Below are positions 17,951 through 27,477 of a DNA stretch of 64,000 bases, in pieces. How positions within the stretch are numbered: position 1 is the first letter of the stretch; each line of letters opens with the position of its first letter. The stretch spans positions 3,100,001-3,164,000 of the forward strand of contig NZ_CP042266.1 of NCBI RefSeq assembly GCF_007856155.1. The letters run 5' to 3'. This stretch comes from Streptomyces qinzhouensis. Lineage in GTDB: Bacteria; Actinomycetota; Actinomycetes; Streptomycetales; Streptomycetaceae. The notes beneath the pieces were generated by a model. That model ran no database searches, was not told the origin of the DNA, and was given only the letters and a program-made list of their open reading frames with translations. Position numbers and translations under genes: made by a program.

Positions 17951-20900
17951 ATGAGGGAGCGGGCGGACGTGGAACTGGTGGGGCGCGAGGGGGAGATCCG
18001 GTGCTACGAGGAAGGGCTCGACGCCGAGCCCGGCACCCCCGCCCGGCGCACGCTGTTCCATCTCCACGGGGTCGCGGGCGTGGGCAAGTCGTCGCTGCTG
18101 CGCCGGTTCGCGGCGGCCGCGCGGGAGCGGGACGCGCTCACCGCCGTACTCGACGAGTCCGTGACGGGTGTGCCGGAGGCGCTCGCCGGGGTCTGTGAGC
18201 AGTTCGCCGCGCAGGGGGTGCCGCTCAAACCGCTGGAGAAGCTGCTGGCGACCTACCGGCAGCGGCGCTACGAGGCCGAGTCCGCGATGTACGCCCCGGA
18301 GGGCGCCGCATCCACCGGTGAAGGGCCGGGGCAGCCCCCGTCGGCCGCCCTGGTCGCCGCCGCCCAGTTCGGGGTGGTCGGCCTCGGCACGCTGCTGCCG
18401 GTCGCCGGGATCCTGGACCCGGTGCGGATCGCCGAGCAGGCGGACGGGCTGCGCTCCGCGCTCAGCCGCCGCTTCGGCCGGCCGGAGGATGTCCAACTGG
18501 TCCTGGACCCGGCGCAGATACTCAGCCCCGTCTTCGTCGCCGAGCTGGACCGGATCGCCGGCCGGGGCCGCCGGATCGCCCTCTTCTTCGACACCTACGA
18601 ACGCACCGGCCCCTTTCTCGACCCCTGGCTGCGGCAGTTGCTGGCCGAACACCGCTACGGCACCCCGCCGGAGTCGCTCACCGTCGCCGTCTCCGGGCAG
18701 CGCCGCCCGGATCCCGCCGTCTGGGCCGACCACCCCGGGCTGATCACCGACCTCCCCCTCGCGCCCTTCACCGACGCCGAGGCCCGGCGGCTGCTCGCCG
18801 GAAAGCGGATCACGGACGAGGACGTCGTACGGGACGTCCTCCGGCTCTCCGGCCGGCTGCCGGTCCTGGTGTCCATGCTCGCCGAGAACGCGACCCGCCC
18901 CGACGGTATGACCGACCCCAGCGCCACCGCGGTGGAACGCTTCCTCAAATGGGAGTCCGATCCGGTGCGCCGGGCCGCCGCCCTGGACGGCGCGCTGCCC
19001 CGCAGCCTCAACGAGGACATCCTGCTGGCCGCGACCGGCCCCGCCGAAGACGGGGCCCCGGGCCCCGGCGGGCTCTTCGACTGGCTGAGCCGGCTGCCCT
19101 TCGTCAGCGACCGGGCCGGGCGGGCCCGCTATCACGATGTCGTACGCGATCCGATGCTCCGTCTCCAGCGCAACCGCTCCCCGCGGCGCTGGCGCACCGC
19201 CCACACCCGGCTCGCCGACGCCTTCGCGGACTGGGCCGCCGAGGAGTCCGACGGCGAGCCCGACGAGTCCGCGCTGTGGGGCGTCGACTCCTGGCGGGCG
19301 ACCCGGACGGAGGAGACGTACCACCGGCTCTGCGCCCGGCCCCGTACCGCCCTGCCCGCCGCCCTCGGAGACGGCGTCCGCGCCGCGGACGAGTCCCTCG
19401 CCGCCGCCCGCCAGTGGGCGCGGGCCCTCGCCGACGCGGGCGCCGACACCGACGACGCGTCCCTGCGCGAGCTGGGCGCCCAGTGCCTGGCCGCCGTCGA
19501 GGACGACGCCCGGCTCACCGTCCCCCTGCTGGGCGTGATCCTCGGCCGGGCCGAGACCGACGACGGCACCCGCCGCCGCGCGCTGCTGGTCCGCGCCCGT
19601 GACCGGCGCGAACTGGGTTCGTACGACGAGGCGCTGGCCGACGGGCGGCTGGCGATCGCCCTCGGAGAGGACACCGTCCACGCCCACCACGCCCTCGGTG
19701 AGACCTACCGCCGGAGCCGCCGTCACGAGGAGGCCCTCGCCGCCTACGCCGTGGTGCTGGAGCGCGAACCGGACCATCTTGTCACCATCGCCAGCGCCGC
19801 CCAGGTCCACCACCGGCTGGGCCGCGCCGAGGAGGCGCTCGCCGGTTTCGACCGGGTGCTCTCGGCGCGCCCCCGCTATCTCTGGGCGCTGGTCATGCGC
19901 GCGGAGGTCCGGCGGTGTCTCGACGACGACGAGGGCGCCCTCGCCGACCTCCTGACGGCCCGCGGCATCGCCCCCGACGACGCCTGGGTCATCGGCGCCC
20001 ATGCCGAACAGCTCCGCCAGGCCGGCGACCACCAGGAGGCGATCCCCCTCTACGACCGTGCGATAGCCCTTGACCCCGGCTACACCTGGGCCTTCGGCAG
20101 CCGCGCCATGGCCCTCCACGCCCTCGGCCGTACCGAGGAGGCGCTCGCCGACCTCGGCCACGCACTCGAACTCGATCCCGAGTACTCCTGGGCGCTGCTG
20201 CGCCGGGCCGAGATCCACCGGTCACGCGGCGATGCCGAGGCCGAATTCGCCGACCTCGACCGCCGGGTGGCCCTGCTCCCCGATGCCGCGAATCCCCTCG
20301 TCTGCCGGGCCGACGCCTTTCTCCACCACGCCCGGACCGAGGAGGCGCTCGCCGACTGCGATGCCGCCCTGGTGCGCGACCCGGGCCATGCCGGGGCCCA
20401 TGGCCTCCGCGGCTGCGTACTCGCCGCGAGGGGCCGCGACGAGGAGGCCCGGGCAGCCCTCGACCGGGCGCTGGAGCTGGACCGGGACCTGGTGGAAGCG
20501 TGGTTCCTCCGGGCGAGGGTGCGGGACCGCAACGGCGACCCCGAGGGGGCGTACGAGGATCTCGACACCGTGCTGGCGATCAACCCGGACCATGTGGGCG
20601 CGCTCCTCGCCCGCGCCGAGGCCGACCGCGCCGCCGGACGGTACGAGGCCGCGCTCCCCGATCTCGACCGGGCCCTCTTCGAGACGGACGAGCCGTCGGC
20701 GGTGCTGGGCCTCCGCGGCCGGGTACTGCGCGGTCTGGGCCGTACGGCGGAAGCCCTGGAGGATCTGGCGAGGGCCGTCGAACTCGACCCGGCCGCCGAG
20801 GAGATCGTGCTGGAGTGGGCGGGGCTCCATCTGGCCGAGGACCGGCCCCTGGAGGCGCTGGCCGTCCTGGTCCGCGACACCGGCAGCATCGACGGCAACG

Positions 20901-21103
20901 GCGCGGCCCTGCTCCTGCGGGCCCGGGCGCACCTGCTCCTGGGCGATACGGCCGCCGCCCGCGCCGACATCGAGCGGGCCGCGGCCCTCGGGGAGACCGC
21001 GGGCGCCCGCGCCGTTCCGGCGGATCCGGCGCTCGCCGCCGTACCGGAAGCGCGTGTGCCGAGTCACGGGCTCACGGATGCGAGCGGGGGCGGAGGGACG
21101 TGA
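17951..21103 (+). CDS. STAND-type ATPase with C-terminal TPR array
   Basis: The 1050-residue protein has an N-terminal P-loop ATPase with Walker A GVAGVGKSS (40-48) and a Walker-B-like IALFFDTYE (209-217), followed by an AAA/winged-helix-like region to about 500. From about residue 545 to 1010 come roughly a dozen 34-residue tetratricopeptide repeats, shown by recurrent phrases such as RTEEALADLGHALELDP and NGDPEGAYEDLDTVL. STAND-TPR proteins are ligand-triggered switches used in signalling and, in some cases, phage defence. No nuclease, protease or DNA-binding effector is visible. ATG 17951 follows GGGGAGG. An ADP-ribosylglycohydrolase-like gene lies 118 bp downstream on the same strand. Confidence 0.85.
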   Translation: MRERADVELVGREGEIRCYEEGLDAEPGTPARRTLFHLHGVAGVGKSSLLRRFAAAARERDALTAVLDESVTGVPEALAGVCEQFAAQGVPLKPLEKLLATYRQRRYEAESAMYAPEGAASTGEGPGQPPSAALVAAAQFGVVGLGTLLPVAGILDPVRIAEQADGLRSALSRRFGRPEDVQLVLDPAQILSPVFVAELDRIAGRGRRIALFFDTYERTGPFLDPWLRQLLAEHRYGTPPESLTVAVSGQRRPDPAVWADHPGLITDLPLAPFTDAEARRLLAGKRITDEDVVRDVLRLSGRLPVLVSMLAENATRPDGMTDPSATAVERFLKWESDPVRRAAALDGALPRSLNEDILLAATGPAEDGAPGPGGLFDWLSRLPFVSDRAGRARYHDVVRDPMLRLQRNRSPRRWRTAHTRLADAFADWAAEESDGEPDESALWGVDSWRATRTEETYHRLCARPRTALPAALGDGVRAADESLAAARQWARALADAGADTDDASLRELGAQCLAAVEDDARLTVPLLGVILGRAETDDGTRRRALLVRARDRRELGSYDEALADGRLAIALGEDTVHAHHALGETYRRSRRHEEALAAYAVVLEREPDHLVTIASAAQVHHRLGRAEEALAGFDRVLSARPRYLWALVMRAEVRRCLDDDEGALADLLTARGIAPDDAWVIGAHAEQLRQAGDHQEAIPLYDRAIALDPGYTWAFGSRAMALHALGRTEEALADLGHALELDPEYSWALLRRAEIHRSRGDAEAEFADLDRRVALLPDAANPLVCRADAFLHHARTEEALADCDAALVRDPGHAGAHGLRGCVLAARGRDEEARAALDRALELDRDLVEAWFLRARVRDRNGDPEGAYEDLDTVLAINPDHVGALLARAEADRAAGRYEAALPDLDRALFETDEPSAVLGLRGRVLRGLGRTAEALEDLARAVELDPAAEEIVLEWAGLHLAEDRPLEALAVLVRDTGSIDGNGAALLLRARAHLLLGDTAAARADIERAAALGETAGARAVPADPALAAVPEARVPSHGLTDASGGGGT

Positions 21104-21221
21104 GCCGGGTCCCTCCCCCGCCTGCCGGGCGGTGCGTTCGATTACAGTGCTGGCCCGGGCGGGCCGTCGGCGAGGACGGCCTCAGCGGACCGATCGCGTA
21201 CGACGTCGGAGGGGACGCGGA

Positions 21222-22337
21222 GTGAGCGCAGCGGCCACGGGCGTCTGGGGACGTGCCGAACAGCAGGATTTCCGTTCCCGGGTGCGCGGCGCCCTGCTCG
21301 GCGCCGCCGTCGGGGACGCGTTCGGCGCGGGTGTCACCGCGTCGGCCCCGGCGGAGACCGGCGAGGCCCACGGCCCGGACGGGATCGCCGAACTGCTCCC
21401 GGCGCACGGCCGGCGGGGCGCGGTCACCGCCGTCACCCAGCTGACCCTGTTCACCGTGGACGGACTGATCCGGGCGCAGGTCCGCCGGGACACCGGTGCC
21501 TGGCATCCGCCGACCGATGTCCACCGGGCGTATCTGCGCTGGTTCGCGACCCAGCGCGACTGGGGACCCGACGAGCGCCGCAAGGACAACGGCTGGCTCG
21601 CGTGCGAGGAGTGGCTCTATGTCCGCCGGGACGCCGGCAAGGCGAGCCTCCTCGGTCTCGCCGACGATCTGATGGGCACCGTGGACGCCCCGAAGAACCC
21701 CACCGCCCGCGACGGCGGGGCGCTCGCCCGCTCGGCGCCGTTCGGTCTGCTGGTGGGCTGGGAGCCGCAGCTCGTCTGCCAGTTGGCGGTCGAGTGCGCG
21801 GCCCAGACCCACGGCGATCCGGCCGCCTGTGTCGCGGCGGGCGCCTATGCGGTGATCGTCCATGGCCTGGCCCGCGGCGGAACGCTGGAAACCGCCGTCC
21901 ACCGCGCCCTCGAACTGATCGAACCCCGCCCCGGCCGGCAGCCCGTCACCGACGGTCTCAAGGCGGCGCTCGACGCCGTACGCCAGGGAGTCCCCGGCCC
22001 GGAGCGGGTGGCCGCCCTCGGCGACAGCCGGACGGCGGAGGGCGCCCTCGCGGTCGCCCTCTACAGCGCTCTGGTCGCCGAGGACATCCGTCACGGTCTG
22101 CGCCTCGCGGCCAACCACGACGGCCCCTCCGCCACCACCGCTTCCCTCACGGGCGCCCTCCTCGGCGCCCTGCACGGCGAGACGGCCCTCCCCCCGGCCT
22201 GGCTGGCCGAGCTGGAGGGCCGTCCGACGATCCTGGAACTGGCCGACGACTTCGCGATGGAGATGACGCAGGGCCCGGCACTGCACAGCCCTACGCACTC
22301 GTCACCGGGGTGGCTGGCCCGCTACCCGCGCGCCTGA
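21222..22337 (+). CDS. ADP-ribosylglycohydrolase-fold protein, probably catalytically inactive
   Basis: The 371-residue all-helical protein has the family opening RGALLGAAVGDAFGAG and the family end (GALLGALHGETALPPAWLAELEGR). Active family members carry a TDDTQ(M/L)TLFT segment and a second GDSD-type segment whose Asp residues bind two magnesium ions. Here these read VTAVTQLTLFT and HDGPSATTA, so the four expected acidic ligands appear replaced (DD by AV; the two later Asp by Pro and Ala). The fold is therefore clear, but hydrolysis of ADP-ribose is unlikely; binding or sensing is more plausible. GTG 21222 has GGAGGGG seven bases upstream. It follows the STAND-TPR gene and may be co-transcribed with it. 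Confidence 0.82.
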   Translation: MSAAATGVWGRAEQQDFRSRVRGALLGAAVGDAFGAGVTASAPAETGEAHGPDGIAELLPAHGRRGAVTAVTQLTLFTVDGLIRAQVRRDTGAWHPPTDVHRAYLRWFATQRDWGPDERRKDNGWLACEEWLYVRRDAGKASLLGLADDLMGTVDAPKNPTARDGGALARSAPFGLLVGWEPQLVCQLAVECAAQTHGDPAACVAAGAYAVIVHGLARGGTLETAVHRALELIEPRPGRQPVTDGLKAALDAVRQGVPGPERVAALGDSRTAEGALAVALYSALVAEDIRHGLRLAANHDGPSATTASLTGALLGALHGETALPPAWLAELEGRPTILELADDFAMEMTQGPALHSPTHSSPGWLARYPRA

Positions 22338-22401
22338 CCGACGCGATCGGGAGGCCCGGAAGTCTTCGCCGTATCGCCTGTCCCAGGAACCCGCGTGCTT
22401 C

Positions 22402-25116
22402 ATGATGGTGTGCACGGATTTCGCTCGGGGGGCAGCTCTGTTGGATAAACACGCCTTAATCAAGGTCGCTTCGGCCGTTCTGTGTTCCTCTCTCCTCCTG
22501 CTGGCGACGGTCGGCGCCGCCTCCGCAGCCCCAGGTGCCTCCCCGCCCCTCTCCGCGCCGCGGCCGACCGACGTCTGCCATGCGGCCTCCCTCAACACGG
22601 CAAAGGTAAGCACCTGGGTGCGGCTGGAGCATCGGGACCGGACCTACAGCAAGATCGTGAGCGAACTCACCGTCGAAGTGGCCAAGACCTGGCCGCTGGC
22701 GCAGGATCTGTTGCTGGGTGAGGGAAGCAACCACTACATCGCAGCAATGTCCTGTCTGACCCGTCGGGGGCAGGGCCAGCACCGCCGCTGGCGGGAACAC
22801 CGCGCGGGAACTCCGTCGGTTACGTCCTTGAAGAACGGCGGCGTGAAGGTTGTCGTCCGAATGCATTCCTGGGTCGACGCCTACCGGGTAGACATCAACG
22901 TAGGAGCCTGGCGCATCCGTGCGGGTGTGGAACGCTGGACGCTCCGGCTGCGCCCGCCGGCCGCATTGATGGAGGCTCGCTGGGACGAGATCATGGTGGA
23001 TACCGGTGGACGGGGCGCCGAGTCGGCTCGACCCAAACCGGACCTGGGCCGAGGATCAACTGCCCTGGTTTGGCGCCCCGAAGCCCTGAAGGCCGCACCA
23101 CAGGAGAAGCCCCCGAATGACAAGGCGTCCGTCGGGAAGGAAGGGGCTGCGGACTCCGGGGCTACCAAGGCCTCCGGCGGGACGAAAACGGATCCGCCTC
23201 CTTCCGTGACAGTCTCGTTCAGGCCCTCCTGGCAGCGCTCGTGGGCCGCGCAGAACAACCGTCTCGTCGCCGTCGTCCTGGATCGGGCCGGCGAACTGCT
23301 CGCGATGGTTTCAACGACGGTCCTGCTGCTGTACGCAGGCGTGCTCTACCGGAGACGCCCCGTGCTTCCCAACCCTGTGCAGAAGCGCACCCTACGCAAC
23401 CTCACCGTATGGGCCATCGCCCTGATCAGCCTGACCGCACTGACGCTGACTGACGACGTACTGGTCCGGTATCTGGAGCGGCGCGGTCCAGGGCTCCGGC
23501 TCCAAACCCTGATCATCAGCGGCAACGCTTTCGCCCTCGTAGCGGCCGCAGTCCTCTTCTATGTCGCCAGACCACCACAAAGGCTCCTGCTGGCGGCCGG
23601 TGTGCTCGCCCTACCGCCCGTGGCCGTGGCCGTGGCCATGGCCGCCCAACCCGACGCGTTGATTCTGTACGAGACCTCCACGGCGGCACCGATAACGCTG
23701 GGGCTCGCCAGCGCGTGCCTGATGGCCCTCACAGTGCTCGGCTTCACCGCCGCCGCTTGGCGCTTGGCAACCGACGGCGGTCTGCTGCCCCCGAGCCGGA
23801 GATTCCCCGGAAACGAGCGGGTCTTCAGGCTCCGTATCGCCGGCCCCATAGTTCTGATGTGGACCACCGCCGTCGCAGTTTTCTTCACGGTCGCTCAGGA
23901 ACGCAACTGGCAACGTGCGGCCTGGCTGAGCAACCGCACCGGTTCCTCTCTCGGGGCTGATCGCAGGGATGACTTCGTCTCGGAGACGGTGTGGGCGGTG
24001 GGCAACGGACAGGACTGGATTCTCGCGTTCACCTGGCTACTCAGCGCCGTCGCGATACTGGCGGTCCTGCGCACCTGGCGCTCGCCGTCAGCTGTCTCTC
24101 CCTTCGAGGACCGAGCGGACCGGCTTCTCCTCCTCGTCTTCTTCGCCCATGTGGTGTCGACGTTCAGCGGGTACTTCGTGGGTAGCTCGGCTGTCGCCCT
24201 TCTGTGGGAGCCCCTCCTGGTCCTGTCTCTCTACTGGACGGTAGCTCCCTTCACTCGCCGGTCGGTGCTTGCCCAGCCCCTTGAGCGCTCGGGCCGGCCG
24301 CTGTCAAACTTCACGGATCCCGCCTCCCGGGCGCGGCTGTTGAGGAAGTCCCGCGCCTATCGTGAGACCCACGCCGTGCTCCGCCGTCTCGATCAGGGAA
24401 TGTTCGGCGATACACCACCGGAACGGAGCGCACTAGAACGTAAACTGAAGAAATTGCACAACTGGTCCACCACCGCAGGGCCCGACCGGCTCCCTTCGGG
24501 CATGTCTGTGGTGGACGGGGCCTTGGCACTGGGCCCCGGAGACAACTGGTGGGCCAACGGCAGCCGATGCGCGCTGATGTCCCTGATCCCTTCCGTACCA
24601 GCATCCCTGCTGATGACCTGGGCATGGACAGTCAAGGGAGAGGCCTGGCAGTCGACTCTTCTGAATCGCTTCGGCGTCCCCAGCCTCTTCACGGAATTCC
24701 TCTTCTGGATGCCGACGTGGGTCGGTGCCGCCTTCGTCATGGGCACGTTGTGGCGACAACTGCCAGGACGGCGGGGTGCGGCCAAGGCGCTCCCGGTGAC
24801 GGCCGCCTTCGCACTGCTGGTCACTGCAGAAGCGCTGGTGCATCAGTTCACCGGCGAGGGCTCTGCGAACCTTCCGTTGGAGGTGTCGGCGATGTTGTTC
24901 GTACTGACGGTCACAGCCATCGCCATGGACTTCGACACCTTCCGAGGCGAACGGCGCTACTGGCAGAGCCGGCTCGGCCTGCTGCTGTCGATCTACCAGA
25001 TGCGCTATTACTCGCTGCAGGCCGCCTATCTCATCGCCCAGGTCATTGCGATGATCGCGATTTGGGAATTCTTCACGGAACCCGATGTGGTACTGAAGTT
25101 CTCCGATCTCAAGTGA
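22402..25116 (+). CDS. Large polytopic membrane protein, DUF6185-like
   Basis: The 904-residue protein has a signal-like segment (about residues 20-42, ending ASAAPG), an extracytoplasmic domain of about 240 residues with paired cysteines, and then roughly a dozen or more transmembrane helices. I recall a Streptomyces family, DUF6185, with this layout; no function is known. A TTA codon at 22456-22458 (residue 19) implies dependence on the bldA leucyl-tRNA. The start is uncertain: ATG 22402 lacks a good ribosome binding site, and TTG 22441, behind a GGGGGG run, would give a better signal-peptide N-terminus. Its codon use is less GC-saturated than its neighbours, which suggests transfer or relaxed constraint. 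Confidence 0.75.
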   Translation: MMVCTDFARGAALLDKHALIKVASAVLCSSLLLLATVGAASAAPGASPPLSAPRPTDVCHAASLNTAKVSTWVRLEHRDRTYSKIVSELTVEVAKTWPLAQDLLLGEGSNHYIAAMSCLTRRGQGQHRRWREHRAGTPSVTSLKNGGVKVVVRMHSWVDAYRVDINVGAWRIRAGVERWTLRLRPPAALMEARWDEIMVDTGGRGAESARPKPDLGRGSTALVWRPEALKAAPQEKPPNDKASVGKEGAADSGATKASGGTKTDPPPSVTVSFRPSWQRSWAAQNNRLVAVVLDRAGELLAMVSTTVLLLYAGVLYRRRPVLPNPVQKRTLRNLTVWAIALISLTALTLTDDVLVRYLERRGPGLRLQTLIISGNAFALVAAAVLFYVARPPQRLLLAAGVLALPPVAVAVAMAAQPDALILYETSTAAPITLGLASACLMALTVLGFTAAAWRLATDGGLLPPSRRFPGNERVFRLRIAGPIVLMWTTAVAVFFTVAQERNWQRAAWLSNRTGSSLGADRRDDFVSETVWAVGNGQDWILAFTWLLSAVAILAVLRTWRSPSAVSPFEDRADRLLLLVFFAHVVSTFSGYFVGSSAVALLWEPLLVLSLYWTVAPFTRRSVLAQPLERSGRPLSNFTDPASRARLLRKSRAYRETHAVLRRLDQGMFGDTPPERSALERKLKKLHNWSTTAGPDRLPSGMSVVDGALALGPGDNWWANGSRCALMSLIPSVPASLLMTWAWTVKGEAWQSTLLNRFGVPSLFTEFLFWMPTWVGAAFVMGTLWRQLPGRRGAAKALPVTAAFALLVTAEALVHQFTGEGSANLPLEVSAMLFVLTVTAIAMDFDTFRGERRYWQSRLGLLLSIYQMRYYSLQAAYLIAQVIAMIAIWEFFTEPDVVLKFSDLK

Positions 25117-25124
25117 CCGAGTGA

Positions 25125-25180
25125 GGGCAGGGGCCTCCACACCCGGGCGCACGTGATCCCGGGCGGGGTTGCCCCTGCCC
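25125..25180. terminator. Bidirectional terminator between convergent genes
   Basis: Perfect 10-bp arms GGGCAGGGGC (25125-25134) and GCCCCTGCCC (25171-25180) enclose two CCCGGG blocks that can pair inside the loop. They separate the DUF6185-like gene from the deiminase gene. Confidence 0.6.
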
Positions 25181-25199
25181 GGGATCCACGCCGTCACCG

Positions 25200-27140
25200 T
25201 CAGCTTCGCCACCAGGCCGCGGGGGTGGCGCGCAGGGTGTTGGTACCGCAGTGGACCTCGCCGCTGCCCAGGTGGTAGGGGTAGTAGTCGTCGATGTACG
25301 AGATCTTCAGGCCGGCCCCGCGGTAGGCGGCGGTGACGGCGGTGGTGAAGATGTCCTTGCCGCCGATGACGGGCCCCCACTGCTTGGGTGCGAGATAGCG
25401 GTCCTTGCCGAGCAGCAGGCCGTTCACCGCACCGGGCACATAGGCGCTGGTCGGCTCGGGCGCCGCGGCGGAGCGGCGGGCGCTCACACCGCCGTCCCGG
25501 GCCGTGCCGGGCAGGGCGGCGCTCCGCTGGTCCTGCTTGCGGACACTGTCGAACGCGCCGGGGGACGCACCCAGCCGCGACAGCCGGCCGGCGTCGCCGC
25601 CCCACTTGCTGGCGCGGCTGAACAGGCCGGGGACCCGGACGATCTCGGCGTCGGTGATGCCCGTCTCGCGCTTGAGGACCTCGATGCTCTCCGCGATCTT
25701 CCGGGCGGCGAGGGCGTTGTCCTCACGGTGCCAGGTGGAGGCGAGCACCTGGTCGATGGTGTCCTTCGGCGAGGGGTAGCGGCTGCGCTCCGGCCGGGAG
25801 AACATCCGGGTCCCGCCGTGGCCCGCCGCCTGGGCGTCCTTCAGCAGCTTCGTCCCGAGCTCCGGATCGGCCACCGCCATCCGCCAGCCGCGCGGGGTGT
25901 TCGCGGGCAGGAACTGGACGAACTCGTCGACGTGTCCGACGTGCAGCCAGCTGGTGTCCAGCAGCAGCGGGCTCTGCATGCCCTGCGACGCGAGCATCGT
26001 CAGCATCGACTTGGCGGGCTTGACGCGCTCCACCGGGTTCTCGCCCATGATGATCCGCCCGGCGGGGTACGACTTGCCGTTGTGGGCGTGCGGCGGGATG
26101 GTCTCCAGGTTGCCCATGGAGTTGAGCGTCGCCTCGAAGGGGTTGGTCGCGCTGCCGCCCGGCAGCTGGACCCCGCCGACGCCGGGGCCGCGCAGATGGG
26201 TGAAGACCTGCCGGCCCGCGGGCCGGAACGACTGCGCGGAGCGGATCATGACCCGTATCGCCTGGGGACGTCCGCCGGGGCCGGTCATGCTGGTGTAGCC
26301 GGGTTCGAAGAAGTCCTGGGTCCAGATGTCGTCGTCGCCGTCGAGGATCTTCAGCGCGGGCAGCTTGGCCGCCTTGTTGTGCGCCGCCAGGTCCGTCACG
26401 AAGCGCTGCTGGGCCTTGGAGTCGACGTCCTTCCCCTTGACCCTGGTCACCAGGACGCGCTGGGCCTTCTGTGCGTGGTGGTGCGTCAGCAGCGGGGCGA
26501 CCCGCAGGGTGACATCGTCGCTGGAGGTCTTCCCCCCGGCGGTGACGGAGAGCCGGACGACGGCCCGGCCGTCCCAGACGGCCCGGTCGCGGATGATGTC
26601 GAGGCCCTCGATGCCCAGCTCCACCCCGGCGCGCAGCTCGGCGGCGGTCAGCTTTGTTTTCGCTGTGACGGGGCTCCACTTACCGGCCCGCTTGATGTGC
26701 AGCCGGGAGTACTTGGCCCCGCCGACTATCTTGACCGTGCCGGTCGCCCCCTTGGCCAGGTCCTTCATGGGGACCGTACGCAGCCGGGCCAGGTCGTCCG
26801 CGTCGGCGACCCCGTTGATCACCGTGTCGGCGGCGTCGTTGCAGCGCGCCAGCTGGCCGTCGGAGAGCTTCTTGCCCTTCGGCCCGGTGGTCGGACAGCG
26901 CTTGGTGTCGTCGTCGATATTGGGCAGGAAGACCGCACCGCGGCCGGTGGACCAGGAGTCCTCACCCGCGTTGTCGGTGGTGCCGGTGGTGTCCACGGTT
27001 CCGTTGCGGTCGACATCGGCCCGCAGATCGGCGGTCGGCGGGGCGGCGGCGTGAACGGGCGAGACCAGGGTGCCTGTGGTCAGCAGGGCGGTGGCCGCGG
27101 ACACGACGAGCGCGGCTCGTCGGGCGGTGGGGATGCGCAC
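25200..27140 (-). CDS. Secreted protein-arginine deiminase family protein
   Basis: This 646-residue protein has a Sec signal peptide (about 1-32, ending VHAAAPP), an EF-hand-like segment DADVDRNGTVD near residue 45, and the C-terminal PAD catalytic fold. All four catalytic residues of the PAD family can be placed: Asp276 in DDDIWTQDFF, His403 and Asp405 in HVGHVDEFVQF, and Cys631 in GEVHCGTN. PADs convert peptidyl-arginine to citrulline and release ammonia; vertebrate enzymes need calcium. This would be an extracellular enzyme of unknown target. The start is GTG 27140, with AAGGGA about 11 bases upstream. A small Cys-containing reading frame lies directly upstream on the same strand. Confidence 0.88.
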   Translation of the reverse strand: MRIPTARRAALVVSAATALLTTGTLVSPVHAAAPPTADLRADVDRNGTVDTTGTTDNAGEDSWSTGRGAVFLPNIDDDTKRCPTTGPKGKKLSDGQLARCNDAADTVINGVADADDLARLRTVPMKDLAKGATGTVKIVGGAKYSRLHIKRAGKWSPVTAKTKLTAAELRAGVELGIEGLDIIRDRAVWDGRAVVRLSVTAGGKTSSDDVTLRVAPLLTHHHAQKAQRVLVTRVKGKDVDSKAQQRFVTDLAAHNKAAKLPALKILDGDDDIWTQDFFEPGYTSMTGPGGRPQAIRVMIRSAQSFRPAGRQVFTHLRGPGVGGVQLPGGSATNPFEATLNSMGNLETIPPHAHNGKSYPAGRIIMGENPVERVKPAKSMLTMLASQGMQSPLLLDTSWLHVGHVDEFVQFLPANTPRGWRMAVADPELGTKLLKDAQAAGHGGTRMFSRPERSRYPSPKDTIDQVLASTWHREDNALAARKIAESIEVLKRETGITDAEIVRVPGLFSRASKWGGDAGRLSRLGASPGAFDSVRKQDQRSAALPGTARDGGVSARRSAAAPEPTSAYVPGAVNGLLLGKDRYLAPKQWGPVIGGKDIFTTAVTAAYRGAGLKISYIDDYYPYHLGSGEVHCGTNTLRATPAAWWRS

Positions 27141-27171
27141 GGGGGGTGTTTCCCTTCATGGTGCTGCATGG

Positions 27172-27477
27172 TCACCGGGGAGGACGGGACACCTGTGCTG
27201 AAGCGTTGCTTCTGGGGTGAACGGGGCTGAAATCATGCGCCAACTGTCCGGTTTGCAGCACGTTCGCCGGATATTCCCCTACCGGGGTGGGGTGTTCATG
27301 GCGGGTGGGCCCGGTCAGAAACGGTTCGATGTGGTGCGGACAGGTGTAGAGGGTGTAGCTCCGACCGTGGTACTGGATGTCCCGTATCGCCACGGGTACG
27401 GCGGTCACCCGTCGGCAGACGCAGCAGATCTCGGTACGCAGCACCGGAGGCGGGGCAAGGGAGGCGGGCAGGCACAT
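27172..27477 (-). CDS. Small Cys-containing hypothetical protein
   Basis: The 101-residue frame from ATG 27477 has plausible codon use in its first 60 residues, with EICCVCRRVTAVPVAIRD followed by YTLYTCPHHIEPF. CxxC plus CPHH could form a small zinc ribbon, as in many Streptomyces hypothetical proteins. The C-terminal third looks less coding-like, and no strong ribosome binding site is visible. It ends 31 bp before the deiminase start on the same strand. I do not recognise a family, and the gene may be spurious or differently bounded. Confidence 0.45.
   Translation of the reverse strand: MCLPASLAPPPVLRTEICCVCRRVTAVPVAIRDIQYHGRSYTLYTCPHHIEPFLTGPTRHEHPTPVGEYPANVLQTGQLAHDFSPVHPRSNASAQVSRPPR

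Noticed and set aside
4823..22337. A single defence island joining the NACHT and STAND-TPR genes
   Set aside because: More than 10 kb of ordinary genes (DMFase-like, DinB, SARP, MFS, fbiC) separates them, and no nuclease, restriction or toxin genes are present.
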